Assembly: GCA_018971185.1 (NCBI GenBank)
Contig: JAGXBH010000006.1
Span: forward strand, 18,667-82,666
Direction: 5' to 3'
Source of the DNA: Acidobacteriota bacterium
GTDB taxonomy: Bacteria; Actinomycetota; Acidimicrobiia; Acidimicrobiales; RAAP-2
DNA length: 64,000 bases
Both the position numbers and the translations under genes were made by a program. Below the pieces are notes generated by a model, which saw nothing but the letters and a program-made list of their open reading frames with translations, was not told the origin of the DNA and did no database searches. Shown here piece after piece: positions 35,157 through 44,350 of this stretch; within the stretch, counting starts at the first letter, position 1, and every line of letters begins with the position of its first letter.

Positions 35157-35801
35157 ATGGCGCGAACCCCTCGAGACCCGGCGACCACCATCCTGCTGGT
35201 GCGTCACGGCGTGACGGGCACCACCGGAAAGGTCCTGCCCGGGCGGGCCCCCGGACTTCACCTCTCGGCGCGTGGCCACGAACAGGCGCAGCTTGCCGCC
35301 GCTCGCCTCGGCGAACTCGAGGTCGCGCCGAGCGCCCTCTACGCCTCGCCGCTCGAACGCACCCGTGAGACGGCCGCGCCCATCGCGCGGCGCCTGGGCG
35401 TGCGCACCAAGGTCGATCGCGGGCTCCTCGAGTGCGATTTCGGTGATTGGACCGGTAAGTCGTTGTCGTCGTTGCGCAAGAAGCCCGAATGGCGTGCGGT
35501 GCAGAGCGCGCCGAGCACCTTCCGATTCCCGCAGGGGGAATCCTTCGCCGAGATGCAGCACCGGATCTGGACCACTCTCGAACGCCTCGCGCGCGCGCAC
35601 CGGGGCGAGAGGATCGTCGTCGTGAGTCACGCCGACCCGATCAAGGCCGCCGTCACCTTCGCCCAGGGCGTGCCCCTGGACCTCTTCCAGCGGACCGTCA
35701 TCTCGACGTGCTCGATCAGCGCCATCGTCCTCTCCGACGCGACGCCCCTCGTGGTGAGCGTCAACAACACCGGATCCCTCAAGGAGCTCATCGCCTCATG
35801 A
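35157..35801 (+). CDS. Histidine phosphatase family protein (MSMEG_4193-like putative phosphomutase)
   Basis: ILLVRHGVTGTTGKVLPGRAPGLHLSARG; SPLERTRETA; VVSHADPIKA. Confidence 0.9.
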   Translation: MARTPRDPATTILLVRHGVTGTTGKVLPGRAPGLHLSARGHEQAQLAAARLGELEVAPSALYASPLERTRETAAPIARRLGVRTKVDRGLLECDFGDWTGKSLSSLRKKPEWRAVQSAPSTFRFPQGESFAEMQHRIWTTLERLARAHRGERIVVVSHADPIKAAVTFAQGVPLDLFQRTVISTCSISAIVLSDATPLVVSVNNTGSLKELIAS

Positions 35802-36280
35802 AGTACGAATTCGACGCACCCGAGAAGGTCATGGTGGGAGTCCGCGGCGAGGTCGGCAATCGGCTCTTCCTCCTTCAGGCCCGACAGGGGCGTCGCCTGG
35901 TCATCTTGAAGTGTGAGAAGGTCCAACTGGCGGCCCTCGCGCAGTGGATCTCCCAGGTCATCGACGACATGGGCCGCCCGGGCCACCTCCCCGACGACTT
36001 CACCCTCGAGCCCGAGTACGAGGCCGACTTCACGGTGGGTGACATCGCCATCGCCATCGACGAGGAGAACGAGCTCCTCGAGGTCACCTTCGAGTCCGCG
36101 GGTGAGGACGACGACGTGGCGACCATCGCCTTGACCAAGGAGTGGGCGGGTGGGCTCGCCATCGCCATCACGCGACTGGTCGAGGCGGGGCGCCCACCCT
36201 GCCCCCTGTGCGGTGGCCCTCTCGACCCTCGTGGCCACGACTGCCCGCGCACGAACGGTCACCGCGCGCCCCTGCGCTGA
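35798..36280 (+). CDS. DUF3090 family protein
   Basis: MKYEFDAPEKVMVGVRGEVGNRLFLLQARQG; C-terminal CPLCGGPLDPRGHDCPRTNGH; ATG overlaps upstream stop. Confidence 0.88.
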   Translation: MKYEFDAPEKVMVGVRGEVGNRLFLLQARQGRRLVILKCEKVQLAALAQWISQVIDDMGRPGHLPDDFTLEPEYEADFTVGDIAIAIDEENELLEVTFESAGEDDDVATIALTKEWAGGLAIAITRLVEAGRPPCPLCGGPLDPRGHDCPRTNGHRAPLR

Positions 36281-36282
36281 GC

Positions 36283-36990
36283 GTGCGACGCGACGACCAG
36301 ATCGAACTGCTGCGCCACGGTGCGTTGCACGTCGAGGGACGCGTCGCCGGTTCCTCGAACCAGGCGCTGCTGGTCTCGGTGTGCCTCGGCGGCACGAGCG
36401 CGCTGGCCTGCTACAAGGCGGAGGCGGGTGAGCGGCCCCTCTGGGACTTCGAGGAGGGGCTCTGGCGTCGAGAGGTGGCGGCGTGGGAGCTCGATCAGCT
36501 CCTCGGCACCGACCTCGTCCCGACGACGGTCGCTCGCGAGGACGCCCCCTTCGGCGTCGGCTCCCTGCAGTGGTGGGTCGAAGGAGCCACCGACGACCAC
36601 TACTTCACCCTGCGTGAGAAGGAGGACCTCCTCCCCTGGTTCACCGACCTCTGCGCGTTCGACGTCGTCGCCAACAATGCCGACCGCAAGGGGGGTCACA
36701 TCCTCTTCGACTCCGCGCGGTGCTGGGCCATCGACAACGGGCTGTGCTTCCACGAGGAGGACAAGTTGCGCACGGTGATCTGGGAGTACGCCGAGCAGAC
36801 CCTCCCCGACCGGCTACTCGAACCGCTCGCTCGCCTCGCCCAGGGCGAACTCGGCAACCTCGGTCACCTCCTGAGTGCCGAAGAGCTCGACGCCACCGCG
36901 CGCCGCGCCCACGGGCTCCTCCTCGCCAGCAGTTTCCCCTCGCCCGACGACGACCGCGACTGGCCGCCCTACCCCTGGCCGTTGATCTGA
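36283..36990 (+). CDS. SCO1664-family protein, PI3/PI4-kinase-like fold
   Basis: FDVVANNADRKGGHIL...WAIDNGLCFHEEDKLRTVIW; GTG start 3 nt after DUF3090 stop. Confidence 0.85.
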   Translation: MRRDDQIELLRHGALHVEGRVAGSSNQALLVSVCLGGTSALACYKAEAGERPLWDFEEGLWRREVAAWELDQLLGTDLVPTTVAREDAPFGVGSLQWWVEGATDDHYFTLREKEDLLPWFTDLCAFDVVANNADRKGGHILFDSARCWAIDNGLCFHEEDKLRTVIWEYAEQTLPDRLLEPLARLAQGELGNLGHLLSAEELDATARRAHGLLLASSFPSPDDDRDWPPYPWPLI

Positions 36991-38451
36991 TCAGGGGACG
37001 ATCAGATCACCCTCGAGTTCGGGGACGCCCGACTCGAGCAGCAAGAGCGTGACGAGGGCGCCGACCCCGAAGAAGCCCGCCGCCCACCAGAAGGCCACGG
37101 CGTACCCGTGCAGGGTCGCCGCCACTGCGCTCGCGCACGTCGATGTCGCTCCCGTCGGCCGGCAGGCGAGCGCCCGGCGCGACGTGATCACCGCGATGGT
37201 GTTGAGGGTGGCGATGCCCACGGATCCCCCGATCTGCTGCGCGGTACTGACCATCGCCGACGCCGCGCCGGCGTCGCGCGGCTCGATACCCGCGGTCGCG
37301 GTCGCGGTGGACGGCGCGTAGATCAATCCCAGACCGAGTCCCGTCACGATGAGTCCTGGCATGACGTGTCCGAGGTAGTCGGCGTGGGCGGGCAGCTTGG
37401 TGAACAGGATCATGCCCATCATCCCCAGGAGCATCCCGACGGGCACCAACGGACGCGGCCCCACGAGGGCCAGGAGGCGGGCACTGGCCAGCGACGCGGA
37501 GAACGCCAGGGCCGCCACGAGCGGCAAGAAGAGGAGACCCGTCTTCATCGGCGAGTAGCCCAGGGTGTTCTGCAGGTAATACGCCAGGAACAACGAGATG
37601 CTGAAGATCCCGATGTTGGTGAAGAAGAGCGCGATGAGTGACCCGCCACGAGTGCGGTCCTTGACGATGCGCAGGGGTAGCAAGGGGTGGGCCGAGCGGC
37701 GCTGCCACAGCACGAAGACGACGAGGAGCACCGCGCCGACGCCCAGACTGAACCAGGTGTCGAAGTTCCCCCAACCCGTGGTCACCGCGTGGCCGAGCCC
37801 GAAGACCAGCGCGAACAACCCAGCGCTGGCCAACACCGTACCGACCAGGTCGAGGTGGACCGCGCGCTCGCCGCGTCCGCGTTCGACGAAGAGGATGACC
37901 CCGACCATCGACAGGGCGGCGAAGAAGAGGTTGATCGTCAGACACCAGCGCCACGACGCCCACTGGGTCAGCGCGCCACCCAGCAAGAGGCCGATGGCGG
38001 CACCGGATCCGCCGACCGCCCCGAAGATCGAGAAGGCCGTGGCGCGTTCGCGCGGCTCTCGGAACGTGAGCGTCAACGCCGCCAGGGCCGCGGGGGCGAG
38101 CAGCGCGCCGAAGGCGCCCTGCACCGCTCGAGCGCAGACGAGTGCCGCGAAATTCCGCGCCGCACCACCCACTGCGGACGCGAGCGCGAACCCGACCAAC
38201 CCGACCATGAGCGACGCACGCCGGCCCCAGAGGTCGCTCAGTCGACCGCCCAGGAGCATGAGCGAGCCGAAGGATAGGGCGTAGGCCGTGATGAGCCACT
38301 GTCGATTGGCCACTGAGAAGTTGAGGTCGACCTGGGCGCGCGGCAACGCGATGTTGATGACCGTGGAGTCGAGGGCGACCATCAGCTGCGACACGCTCAC
38401 CGTCATCAGGACCCACCACCGACGGGCGTGTGACGTGGCGATGTTGTCCAT
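36991..38451 (-). CDS. MFS transporter (DHA2/EmrB-QacA-like)
   Basis: VALDSTVINIALPRAQ motif; 14-TM length. Confidence 0.93.
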   Translation of the reverse strand: MDNIATSHARRWWVLMTVSVSQLMVALDSTVINIALPRAQVDLNFSVANRQWLITAYALSFGSLMLLGGRLSDLWGRRASLMVGLVGFALASAVGGAARNFAALVCARAVQGAFGALLAPAALAALTLTFREPRERATAFSIFGAVGGSGAAIGLLLGGALTQWASWRWCLTINLFFAALSMVGVILFVERGRGERAVHLDLVGTVLASAGLFALVFGLGHAVTTGWGNFDTWFSLGVGAVLLVVFVLWQRRSAHPLLPLRIVKDRTRGGSLIALFFTNIGIFSISLFLAYYLQNTLGYSPMKTGLLFLPLVAALAFSASLASARLLALVGPRPLVPVGMLLGMMGMILFTKLPAHADYLGHVMPGLIVTGLGLGLIYAPSTATATAGIEPRDAGAASAMVSTAQQIGGSVGIATLNTIAVITSRRALACRPTGATSTCASAVAATLHGYAVAFWWAAGFFGVGALVTLLLLESGVPELEGDLIVP

Positions 38452-38535
38452 AACGTTGCTTCTCAGCCTAAGGAGTGCGCGTCGCCGTACGCTGGCGAAA
38501 ACGCCGACGCACCGGAACTTCTAAGGAACAAGGGA

Positions 38536-39492
38536 CTACGCCCGGGCCTTCAGGAGCTCAATCAGCGCGGGAAGGACTCGCTGCACGTCGCCAACGACAC
38601 CGAAGTCGCTGATGGCGAAGATCGGCGCGTCGGGATCCTTATTGATGGCGATGACGTTGGCGGCACCCTTCATGCCGACCATGTGCTGCGTCGCGCCCGA
38701 GATCCCGCAGGCGACGTAGAGGTCGGGCTTGACGGTCTTACCCGTCTGGCCCACCTGGTGCGAATACGGCACCCAGCCCGCGTCGACGATCGCACGACTC
38801 GCGCCCGGTGCGCCGTCGAGCAACCTGGCCAACTCCTCGACGAGCGCGTACGAGGAGGCGTCGCCCAGACCTCGTCCGCCCGACACCACGACCTTCGCGT
38901 CCTCCAACGCGGGACCGTTGCGCTCCTCGACGTGCGACGAGCGAATCGTCGCCGTGCGCGACGAGGTGACCGGTGTCACGCTCTCGCGCAGCGCCACGTC
39001 GACGCCGTCGGGCGTCGCGGAAAAGGACTTGGCGCGAACGACGAAGAGCCCGGGTGCGCTATCGCGCAGGCGCGCCAACACGGTGTGGGTGCCCCCGAAG
39101 ATCGGGTGCTCACTCTCGAGGGTGGCGCCGTCGCGAAGTCCGGTCACGTTGGTCAGCACCGGCGTGTCGAGTCGCGCCGACAGCCGGCCCGCGATGTCGC
39201 GTCCGTCGTTGCTCGCCGGGATCAGCACCGCGTCGGGGGTCTCCCCCTCCAGCAGGCTTGCGACCGTGTTGGCCACCACGCTGGCCGGCAGGATCGCGCC
39301 TAGGTCACCAAGGTCCCAGAGTCGACTCGCGCCGTAAGAACCGACCACTCGTGCGACGTCGTCGTTCGCGCCCCAGGTGATCGCGGTGACCGTCGCGCCG
39401 AGTCGTCGCGCCTCGCTGATGAGCTCCTTGGAGGTCGTGGTGACGTCGCCTCGCGCCGGCTCGGCCAGCACCCACAGGTTCGACACACTCAT
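38536..39492 (-). CDS. etfA: Electron transfer flavoprotein alpha subunit
   Basis: VVSGGRGLGDASSYALVEELARLL; SGATQHMVGMKGAANVIAINKDPDAPIF. Confidence 0.96.
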   Translation of the reverse strand: MSVSNLWVLAEPARGDVTTTSKELISEARRLGATVTAITWGANDDVARVVGSYGASRLWDLGDLGAILPASVVANTVASLLEGETPDAVLIPASNDGRDIAGRLSARLDTPVLTNVTGLRDGATLESEHPIFGGTHTVLARLRDSAPGLFVVRAKSFSATPDGVDVALRESVTPVTSSRTATIRSSHVEERNGPALEDAKVVVSGGRGLGDASSYALVEELARLLDGAPGASRAIVDAGWVPYSHQVGQTGKTVKPDLYVACGISGATQHMVGMKGAANVIAINKDPDAPIFAISDFGVVGDVQRVLPALIELLKARA

Positions 39493-40271
39493 GATGCACT
39501 CCCCGCGAGGATCTTGATCCTCTCGAGGAACGCCACGATGCGCGCCGCCCCCTCACCGTCGTCCACGTACTTCTCGCCGGCGTTCTTGGTCGCAGCGAGC
39601 TCGACGGACACGACCTCCTGGCGCGGGACCAGGGCACTGGCGTCGAGTCCGAGGTCCGCCACGCTGAGGACCTCGACCGTCCGGGACTTGGCCGCCATGA
39701 TCCCCTTGAAGGTGGCGTAGCGCGGCTCCACGACGCCCGCGGTCACCGTGACCACCGCGGGCAGCGCGGCGACCACCTCGTCGTAGCCCAATTCGGTCTG
39801 ACGATGGACCACGACGTCGCCACTCTCGACGGCCACCGACGTGGCGAAGGTGAGCGCGGGAAGCCCGAGCAACTCAGCCAGTTGCACGGGCAGCGTGCCC
39901 GTATAACCGTCCGAGGACTCCGTCGCGGCGAGCACGAGGTCGGGCACGTCACGCGAGATCACCGCGGCCAGCACCTTGGCGGTGGTCAAGGCGTCGGCCC
40001 CCTTGAGGAGGGGGTCCGAGACCACCGTCGCGCGCATCGCCCCCATCGCGAGGGCGCTACGGATTCCGGTCACGTCCGTCGCGTCACCCATTGAGACGAG
40101 CGACACCTCGCCGTCACCCGACGCCTCCACCAGGCGCAGCGCCACCTCGACACCGTAGGTGTCCGCCTCGTCGAGGATCAGCTTGCCCGATCGATCCAAG
40201 CGATGCTCCGCGTCCAGTGACGGGGTGGCGGCCGGGTCCGGAATCTGTTTCACGCAGACGACAACGTTCAT
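39489..40271 (-). CDS. etfB: Electron transfer flavoprotein beta subunit
   Basis: MNVVVCVKQIPDP; DLVLAATESSDGYTGTLPVQLAELL. Confidence 0.96.
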   Translation of the reverse strand: MNVVVCVKQIPDPAATPSLDAEHRLDRSGKLILDEADTYGVEVALRLVEASGDGEVSLVSMGDATDVTGIRSALAMGAMRATVVSDPLLKGADALTTAKVLAAVISRDVPDLVLAATESSDGYTGTLPVQLAELLGLPALTFATSVAVESGDVVVHRQTELGYDEVVAALPAVVTVTAGVVEPRYATFKGIMAAKSRTVEVLSVADLGLDASALVPRQEVVSVELAATKNAGEKYVDDGEGAARIVAFLERIKILAGSAS

Positions 40272-40294
40272 GACACCAATCTAGGTCACGTCCC

Positions 40295-40984
40295 TCACGC
40301 GGTAGGGCCGAGACCGTCACGGAGTCGGCGCGCGAGCACCACGTCATCGGTGATCACGGCACCGACACCGAGTTCGAGCATCCGTCCGATGTCGCGGGCC
40401 AGGTTCGGGGTCCACACGTGCAGTTCGACTCCGCGCTCTCGCGCCTCGTCCGCCACCGCCGCGTTCACCCGTGAAAACGCGAGGTGGGCGGAGGTCAGAC
40501 GATGCTTCGTCACCTGATCAAGCACGAACGCCGCGGGGCGGCGCTCCGCCAGCCAGCCCACCCGTCGCTCCGGCGAGACCCGTCGCACCTCGTCGCAGAT
40601 CGCCAGGGAGAAGCTCGACACGAGGCACTGCGCCGACACGCTCGAGGCGTCGAGGAAGGCCGCGACGTCACGGGCCACCGCCAAGTTGTACGGAACCGAA
40701 CGAGTTGATTTTATTTCAACGTTGATCCGCAGTGGACCGGCCGCGACCAGGGCGTCGTCGAGTGACGCGATCTCTCCTCCATGGGCGAGGTCGTCTCGCC
40801 GCGTCGCGGGTATCGACTGACCCCCCACGGTGCGGTCATGGTTCACGATCAGGAATTTGTCGGAGGTGAGCCACACGTCGAACTCGACACCGTCGGCTCC
40901 GACGTCGCGGGCGGCCGCGATCGCACCGGTCGAGTTCTCGGGGAAATGGACGTGGTGCCCGCGGTGGGCGAAGATTGAAGTCAC
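40295..40984 (-). CDS. Glycerophosphodiester phosphodiesterase family protein
   Basis: IFAHRGHHVHFPENSTGAIAAARDVGADGVEFDVWLT. Confidence 0.93.
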   Translation of the reverse strand: MTSIFAHRGHHVHFPENSTGAIAAARDVGADGVEFDVWLTSDKFLIVNHDRTVGGQSIPATRRDDLAHGGEIASLDDALVAAGPLRINVEIKSTRSVPYNLAVARDVAAFLDASSVSAQCLVSSFSLAICDEVRRVSPERRVGWLAERRPAAFVLDQVTKHRLTSAHLAFSRVNAAVADEARERGVELHVWTPNLARDIGRMLELGVGAVITDDVVLARRLRDGLGPTA

Positions 40985-41037
40985 GATAAGAATTGTGACA
41001 TCCTGGCGTCCGACGTCGCCGACTCGACAAAAAAACC

Positions 41038-41067
41038 TTGAAAATACAGGCTCATCCGAGTAAAATT
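41038..41067 (+). promoter_or_regulatory. Candidate sigma70-type promoter for whiB-like gene (TTGAAA-N18-TAAAAT)
   Basis: TTGAAA at 41038-41043, TAAAAT at 41062-41067 in a locally AT-rich stretch. Confidence 0.6.
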
Positions 41068-41088
41068 GCCTTCCCGCCCTTAACGGCC

Positions 41089-41110
41089 CCCGGTGACGAT
41101 ACTCCGGGGT
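41089..41110 (+). promoter_or_regulatory. 5'-UTR hairpin CCCCGG-N10-CCGGGG upstream of whiB-like gene
   Basis: Perfect 6-bp inverted repeat followed by TTTCTCGTT, then AAAAGG SD and ATG at 41138. Confidence 0.55.
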
Positions 41111-41137
41111 TTCTCGTTAATTTAAAAGGAATTTGTC

Positions 41138-41434
41138 ATGTCGTTGATTTGGAACCGTACTCACGCTTGGGACGACGCCGACTGGCGCGCCAGCGCCGCA
41201 TGTCGCGACACGGAGCCCGAGTTGTTCTTCCCCGTCGGAACCACGGGTATGGCCACCGACCAGATCGAATCCGCCAAGCGGGTGTGCATCAACTGTGACG
41301 CCCAGAAGCACTGCCTCGAGTTCGCACTCGCGACCAACCAGGAGTCGGGCGTATGGGGCGGGACGACCGAGGACGAGCGTCGCAAGTTGCGCAAGCAGTG
41401 GTTGGCGGCGCGTCGGCGCATGCAGCAGAACTAG
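41138..41434 (+). CDS. WhiB-family Fe-S transcriptional regulator (WhiB1-like by context)
   Basis: Four Cys (ACRD..., CINCDAQKHC), GVWGGTTEDERR. Confidence 0.95.
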   Translation: MSLIWNRTHAWDDADWRASAACRDTEPELFFPVGTTGMATDQIESAKRVCINCDAQKHCLEFALATNQESGVWGGTTEDERRKLRKQWLAARRRMQQN

Positions 41435-42921
41435 GACACCATCTCGGTCGGTACGACCACGCGAATCAGGGTCCCACCACCGTCGCGCTCATCCACGGTG
41501 GTCATGTCGATGGTCCCGTTGAGTTGCGATCGCACGAGGTCGCGCACGATGGAGAGACCCAGACTGGTGGCGCCTTCCAACTTGAAGTCCTCCTGCAATC
41601 CTCTGCCGTTGTCGCGGATCTCGGCCACGGCGAACTCGCCGTCGAGACTGAGGTCGAGGGTGACGATGCCCACGTGCTCGTCATGTTCGTCATCCTCGTC
41701 GCCGAAGTCGATGAAAGCGTGCTCGACCGCGTTGGTCAACAATTCGGTGAGGGCCAGGGCTAGCGGCGTCGCGAGATCCGTCGGCAGGGTGCCGAGCTCA
41801 CCGTTCACCACGATCTCGACGGGGTGCAGGGCGAGCACCGTGTCCTCGACCAACAGGACGACCGAACGCACGATCTCGTCGAACACGACCTCCTCACCAG
41901 GTTCGCGCGAGAGGACCTCGTGCACCACCGCGATCGACCGAACTCTGCGCTCGGCCTCCTGCAGGGCCAGCACCGTCTCGTTCTCATCACTCCGACGCGC
42001 TTGAAGGCGCAGGAGCGAGGAGATGGTCTGGAGATTGTTCTTCACCCGGTGGTGCACTTCGCGCACCGCCGCTTCCTTGTTCAGTACCAGGCGATTGAGC
42101 TGTCGGAGATCCGAGACGTCGCGCAGTAGCACCACGACGCCGGTCACGGTCCCCGCGTCAAAGAGCGGAACACAGTGGAAGAGGATCGCGACATCGCTCG
42201 AGCGATCGACCTCTTCCATCGCGGGGATCCCGTACTCCAGGCAGCGCTCCACCACGCGCAGCCGCAGGCCCGCCGCCGTGAAGGTCTTGCCCTCGATCGC
42301 GGCGTAGACGCCCAGCCGGTGCAGCGCGTTCGTGGCGTTGGGTGTGGCGAACTCCACCGCGCCGACGTGGTCGATCAGGATGATCCCGTCTCCCACCCGG
42401 GGCATCCCCGGTCCCGCGACGGTGTCCTCGCGATAGGGGAACGTGGCGTCGGAGACCATGGAGCACAATCTCTCGAAGATCGAGAGGTACGCCTGCTCGT
42501 ACAACGAAGCCGGTCCGCGTAGTGGCCCCTGCAGACGCACCAGCACGGCGATCACCCGACCGTCGAAGCGCACCGGCACGCACCAGACCGGCACCGACTG
42601 ATCGACGCCGGGCAGGTCGACCTCGCCCACCGTGCGCTGCGCACCGAGGAAGGCCTCGCGCACGAGTGGCCATTGCAGGGAGGATTGCGTGGTGCCGACG
42701 AGGTCGTCGACGATGAGCGTGGAGCGGTTGTTCGGTCGAACTTGGCCCAGGACGACGAACGACGAGACGCCGGCGACCTGCTCATCCGGTGCCACGAGGA
42801 CCATGTCCGAGAAGGAGAGGTCCGCCAGTAGCGACCACGACGCGGTCAGTCGCAGGAGGTGGTCGATCGCCGCGTCCGAGAGCGAGGTGTGGTCCTCGCA
42901 CAATTCCGCGAGCGTCGTCAC
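41431..42921 (-). CDS. Sensor histidine kinase, PdtaS-like (HisKA_2 type)
   Basis: EVHHRVKNNLQTISSLLRLQARR; HATPase LTELLTNAVEHAF; GTG start at 42921 overlapping PHP gene stop. Confidence 0.92.
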   Translation of the reverse strand: MTTLAELCEDHTSLSDAAIDHLLRLTASWSLLADLSFSDMVLVAPDEQVAGVSSFVVLGQVRPNNRSTLIVDDLVGTTQSSLQWPLVREAFLGAQRTVGEVDLPGVDQSVPVWCVPVRFDGRVIAVLVRLQGPLRGPASLYEQAYLSIFERLCSMVSDATFPYREDTVAGPGMPRVGDGIILIDHVGAVEFATPNATNALHRLGVYAAIEGKTFTAAGLRLRVVERCLEYGIPAMEEVDRSSDVAILFHCVPLFDAGTVTGVVVLLRDVSDLRQLNRLVLNKEAAVREVHHRVKNNLQTISSLLRLQARRSDENETVLALQEAERRVRSIAVVHEVLSREPGEEVVFDEIVRSVVLLVEDTVLALHPVEIVVNGELGTLPTDLATPLALALTELLTNAVEHAFIDFGDEDDEHDEHVGIVTLDLSLDGEFAVAEIRDNGRGLQEDFKLEGATSLGLSIVRDLVRSQLNGTIDMTTVDERDGGGTLIRVVVPTEMVS

Positions 42922-43796
42922 GAGGTGGCGCGCAGTGGCACCATGACCCGCTGGCGACCCTCGTAGGACGCGAGTTGCTGGACCCCGCGTGCTTCGAGGA
43001 GGTCGGCCAGGTCCTCGGCTCGCGATCCGACCCGTTCTCGGCCGTGCGCGTCGGAGGCAGTGGTGAACGTGACCCCGCGTGCCACCAGGCGATCCAAGAA
43101 GCCCTCGGCCGGGTACTGCTCGCCCACCGGCTTGAACCAGCCCGCCGACGAGCACTCCACCGATACGTCCGCGGCCGCGGCCGCGGCGGCCATACGATCC
43201 CACAGAGGCTCGGGATCCGAGGCGACGAAACTCGCTACCTTGATGACGTCGGGGTGGGCCAGGACGTCGACGACCCGGGCGGCCGCCAATTCCTCGAGTG
43301 CCAACGTGTAGTCAGCCCAACTCTGGTCGACGTCACGGGTACGCCACTCGGCCATGTGAAGGGCATTGTCGATATCGTCGAACTGCCACGTGTTGAGCCA
43401 GTGCACCGAGCCGATGAGGACGTCGAAGGGGTACTGACGCAGGAGCCCGGCGACGTCGTCCATCTGGTCGCGGTAGTAATCGACCTCCAGGCCCACCTTC
43501 ACCGGCAGTCCCTCCGATTTGGCCCGCTGGGCGAAGCTGACGTAGGCCTCGAGCGAATTGCGCGCGTGGAAGTCGAAGTACTCCGCCATGAGCGGTGCCG
43601 TGGGCTCGTGCCCCCACCGGGTCCAGAAGTCGCCCACCGTCGCACGCATCTCGACGAAACGGTAGAGGTGCTCGGTCAGCGCGAGCTCGTTCACCCCGTG
43701 GCGAGCGGCCTCCTCACAGTAGGCCGCCACCTGGTCGAGTCGATAGTCGACCGACGAGTCCTCGTGACTCCACAGATGAAGGTGGTAATCGATCAC
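42918..43796 (-). CDS. PHP-domain histidinol-phosphatase-like protein
   Basis: MIDYHLHLWSHE; LALTEH; VDVLAHPDVIK; TTASDAHG. Confidence 0.92.
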   Translation of the reverse strand: MIDYHLHLWSHEDSSVDYRLDQVAAYCEEAARHGVNELALTEHLYRFVEMRATVGDFWTRWGHEPTAPLMAEYFDFHARNSLEAYVSFAQRAKSEGLPVKVGLEVDYYRDQMDDVAGLLRQYPFDVLIGSVHWLNTWQFDDIDNALHMAEWRTRDVDQSWADYTLALEELAAARVVDVLAHPDVIKVASFVASDPEPLWDRMAAAAAAADVSVECSSAGWFKPVGEQYPAEGFLDRLVARGVTFTTASDAHGRERVGSRAEDLADLLEARGVQQLASYEGRQRVMVPLRATS

Positions 43797-43799
43797 GGC

Positions 43800-44036
43800 T
43801 CAGACGGCGCCGAATCCCACGTTGCGCTCCACGGTCGAACTGAATTCGACGTAGGCGATCCGGGCCGCCGGCACCCCGACGCGGCGACCCTTGCGGTCGG
43901 TCAGCCAGAGGAGCTTGTCACCCTCCAAGGCCGCTTCGACGTCCTTCTGGACGGCGTCGCGGTCGGTACCCTCGGCCAACTCGACGGAGAGCTCCTTCAT
44001 CGACTGCACAATGCCAATTCGAATTTCCATGACCAC
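43800..44036 (-). CDS. DUF3107 family protein
   Basis: MEIRIGIVQSMKELSVELAEGTDRDAVQKDVEAAL...GRRVGVPAARIAYVEF. Confidence 0.85.
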   Translation of the reverse strand: MVMEIRIGIVQSMKELSVELAEGTDRDAVQKDVEAALEGDKLLWLTDRKGRRVGVPAARIAYVEFSSTVERNVGFGAV

Positions 44037-44350
44037 TCCCGGCTCGATGACGACGCCACCATGTTACGGCCTTGGGGCAAGATGATGGTCGTGGAACTCC
44101 ATTCTCCGACCTTGAGACCCGCGCGGGTGACGCGAGTGAATGGGGGTGTGACGCGCGTGACGTCGAGGTGGTCGTCCCGTGACCTTCCTCGTCACCAACC
44201 CGTCGTACCCGCCATGATGCGCACGCGCCGCTCGACGTCCTTCACCCTCGCGTCGGCGCACGAGCCCCACCGCGTGACCAGCGCGACAGCACACCTCGAC
44301 ACATCGAGTTTCGCCGGTCGACTGGCCACCAGTGCGGGTGAGGGGACTCG

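Noticed and set aside
37007-38419. 470-aa - ORF in alternate frame of the MFS gene
   Set aside because: Frame-shifted Arg/Gly-rich reading of a clear MFS transporter
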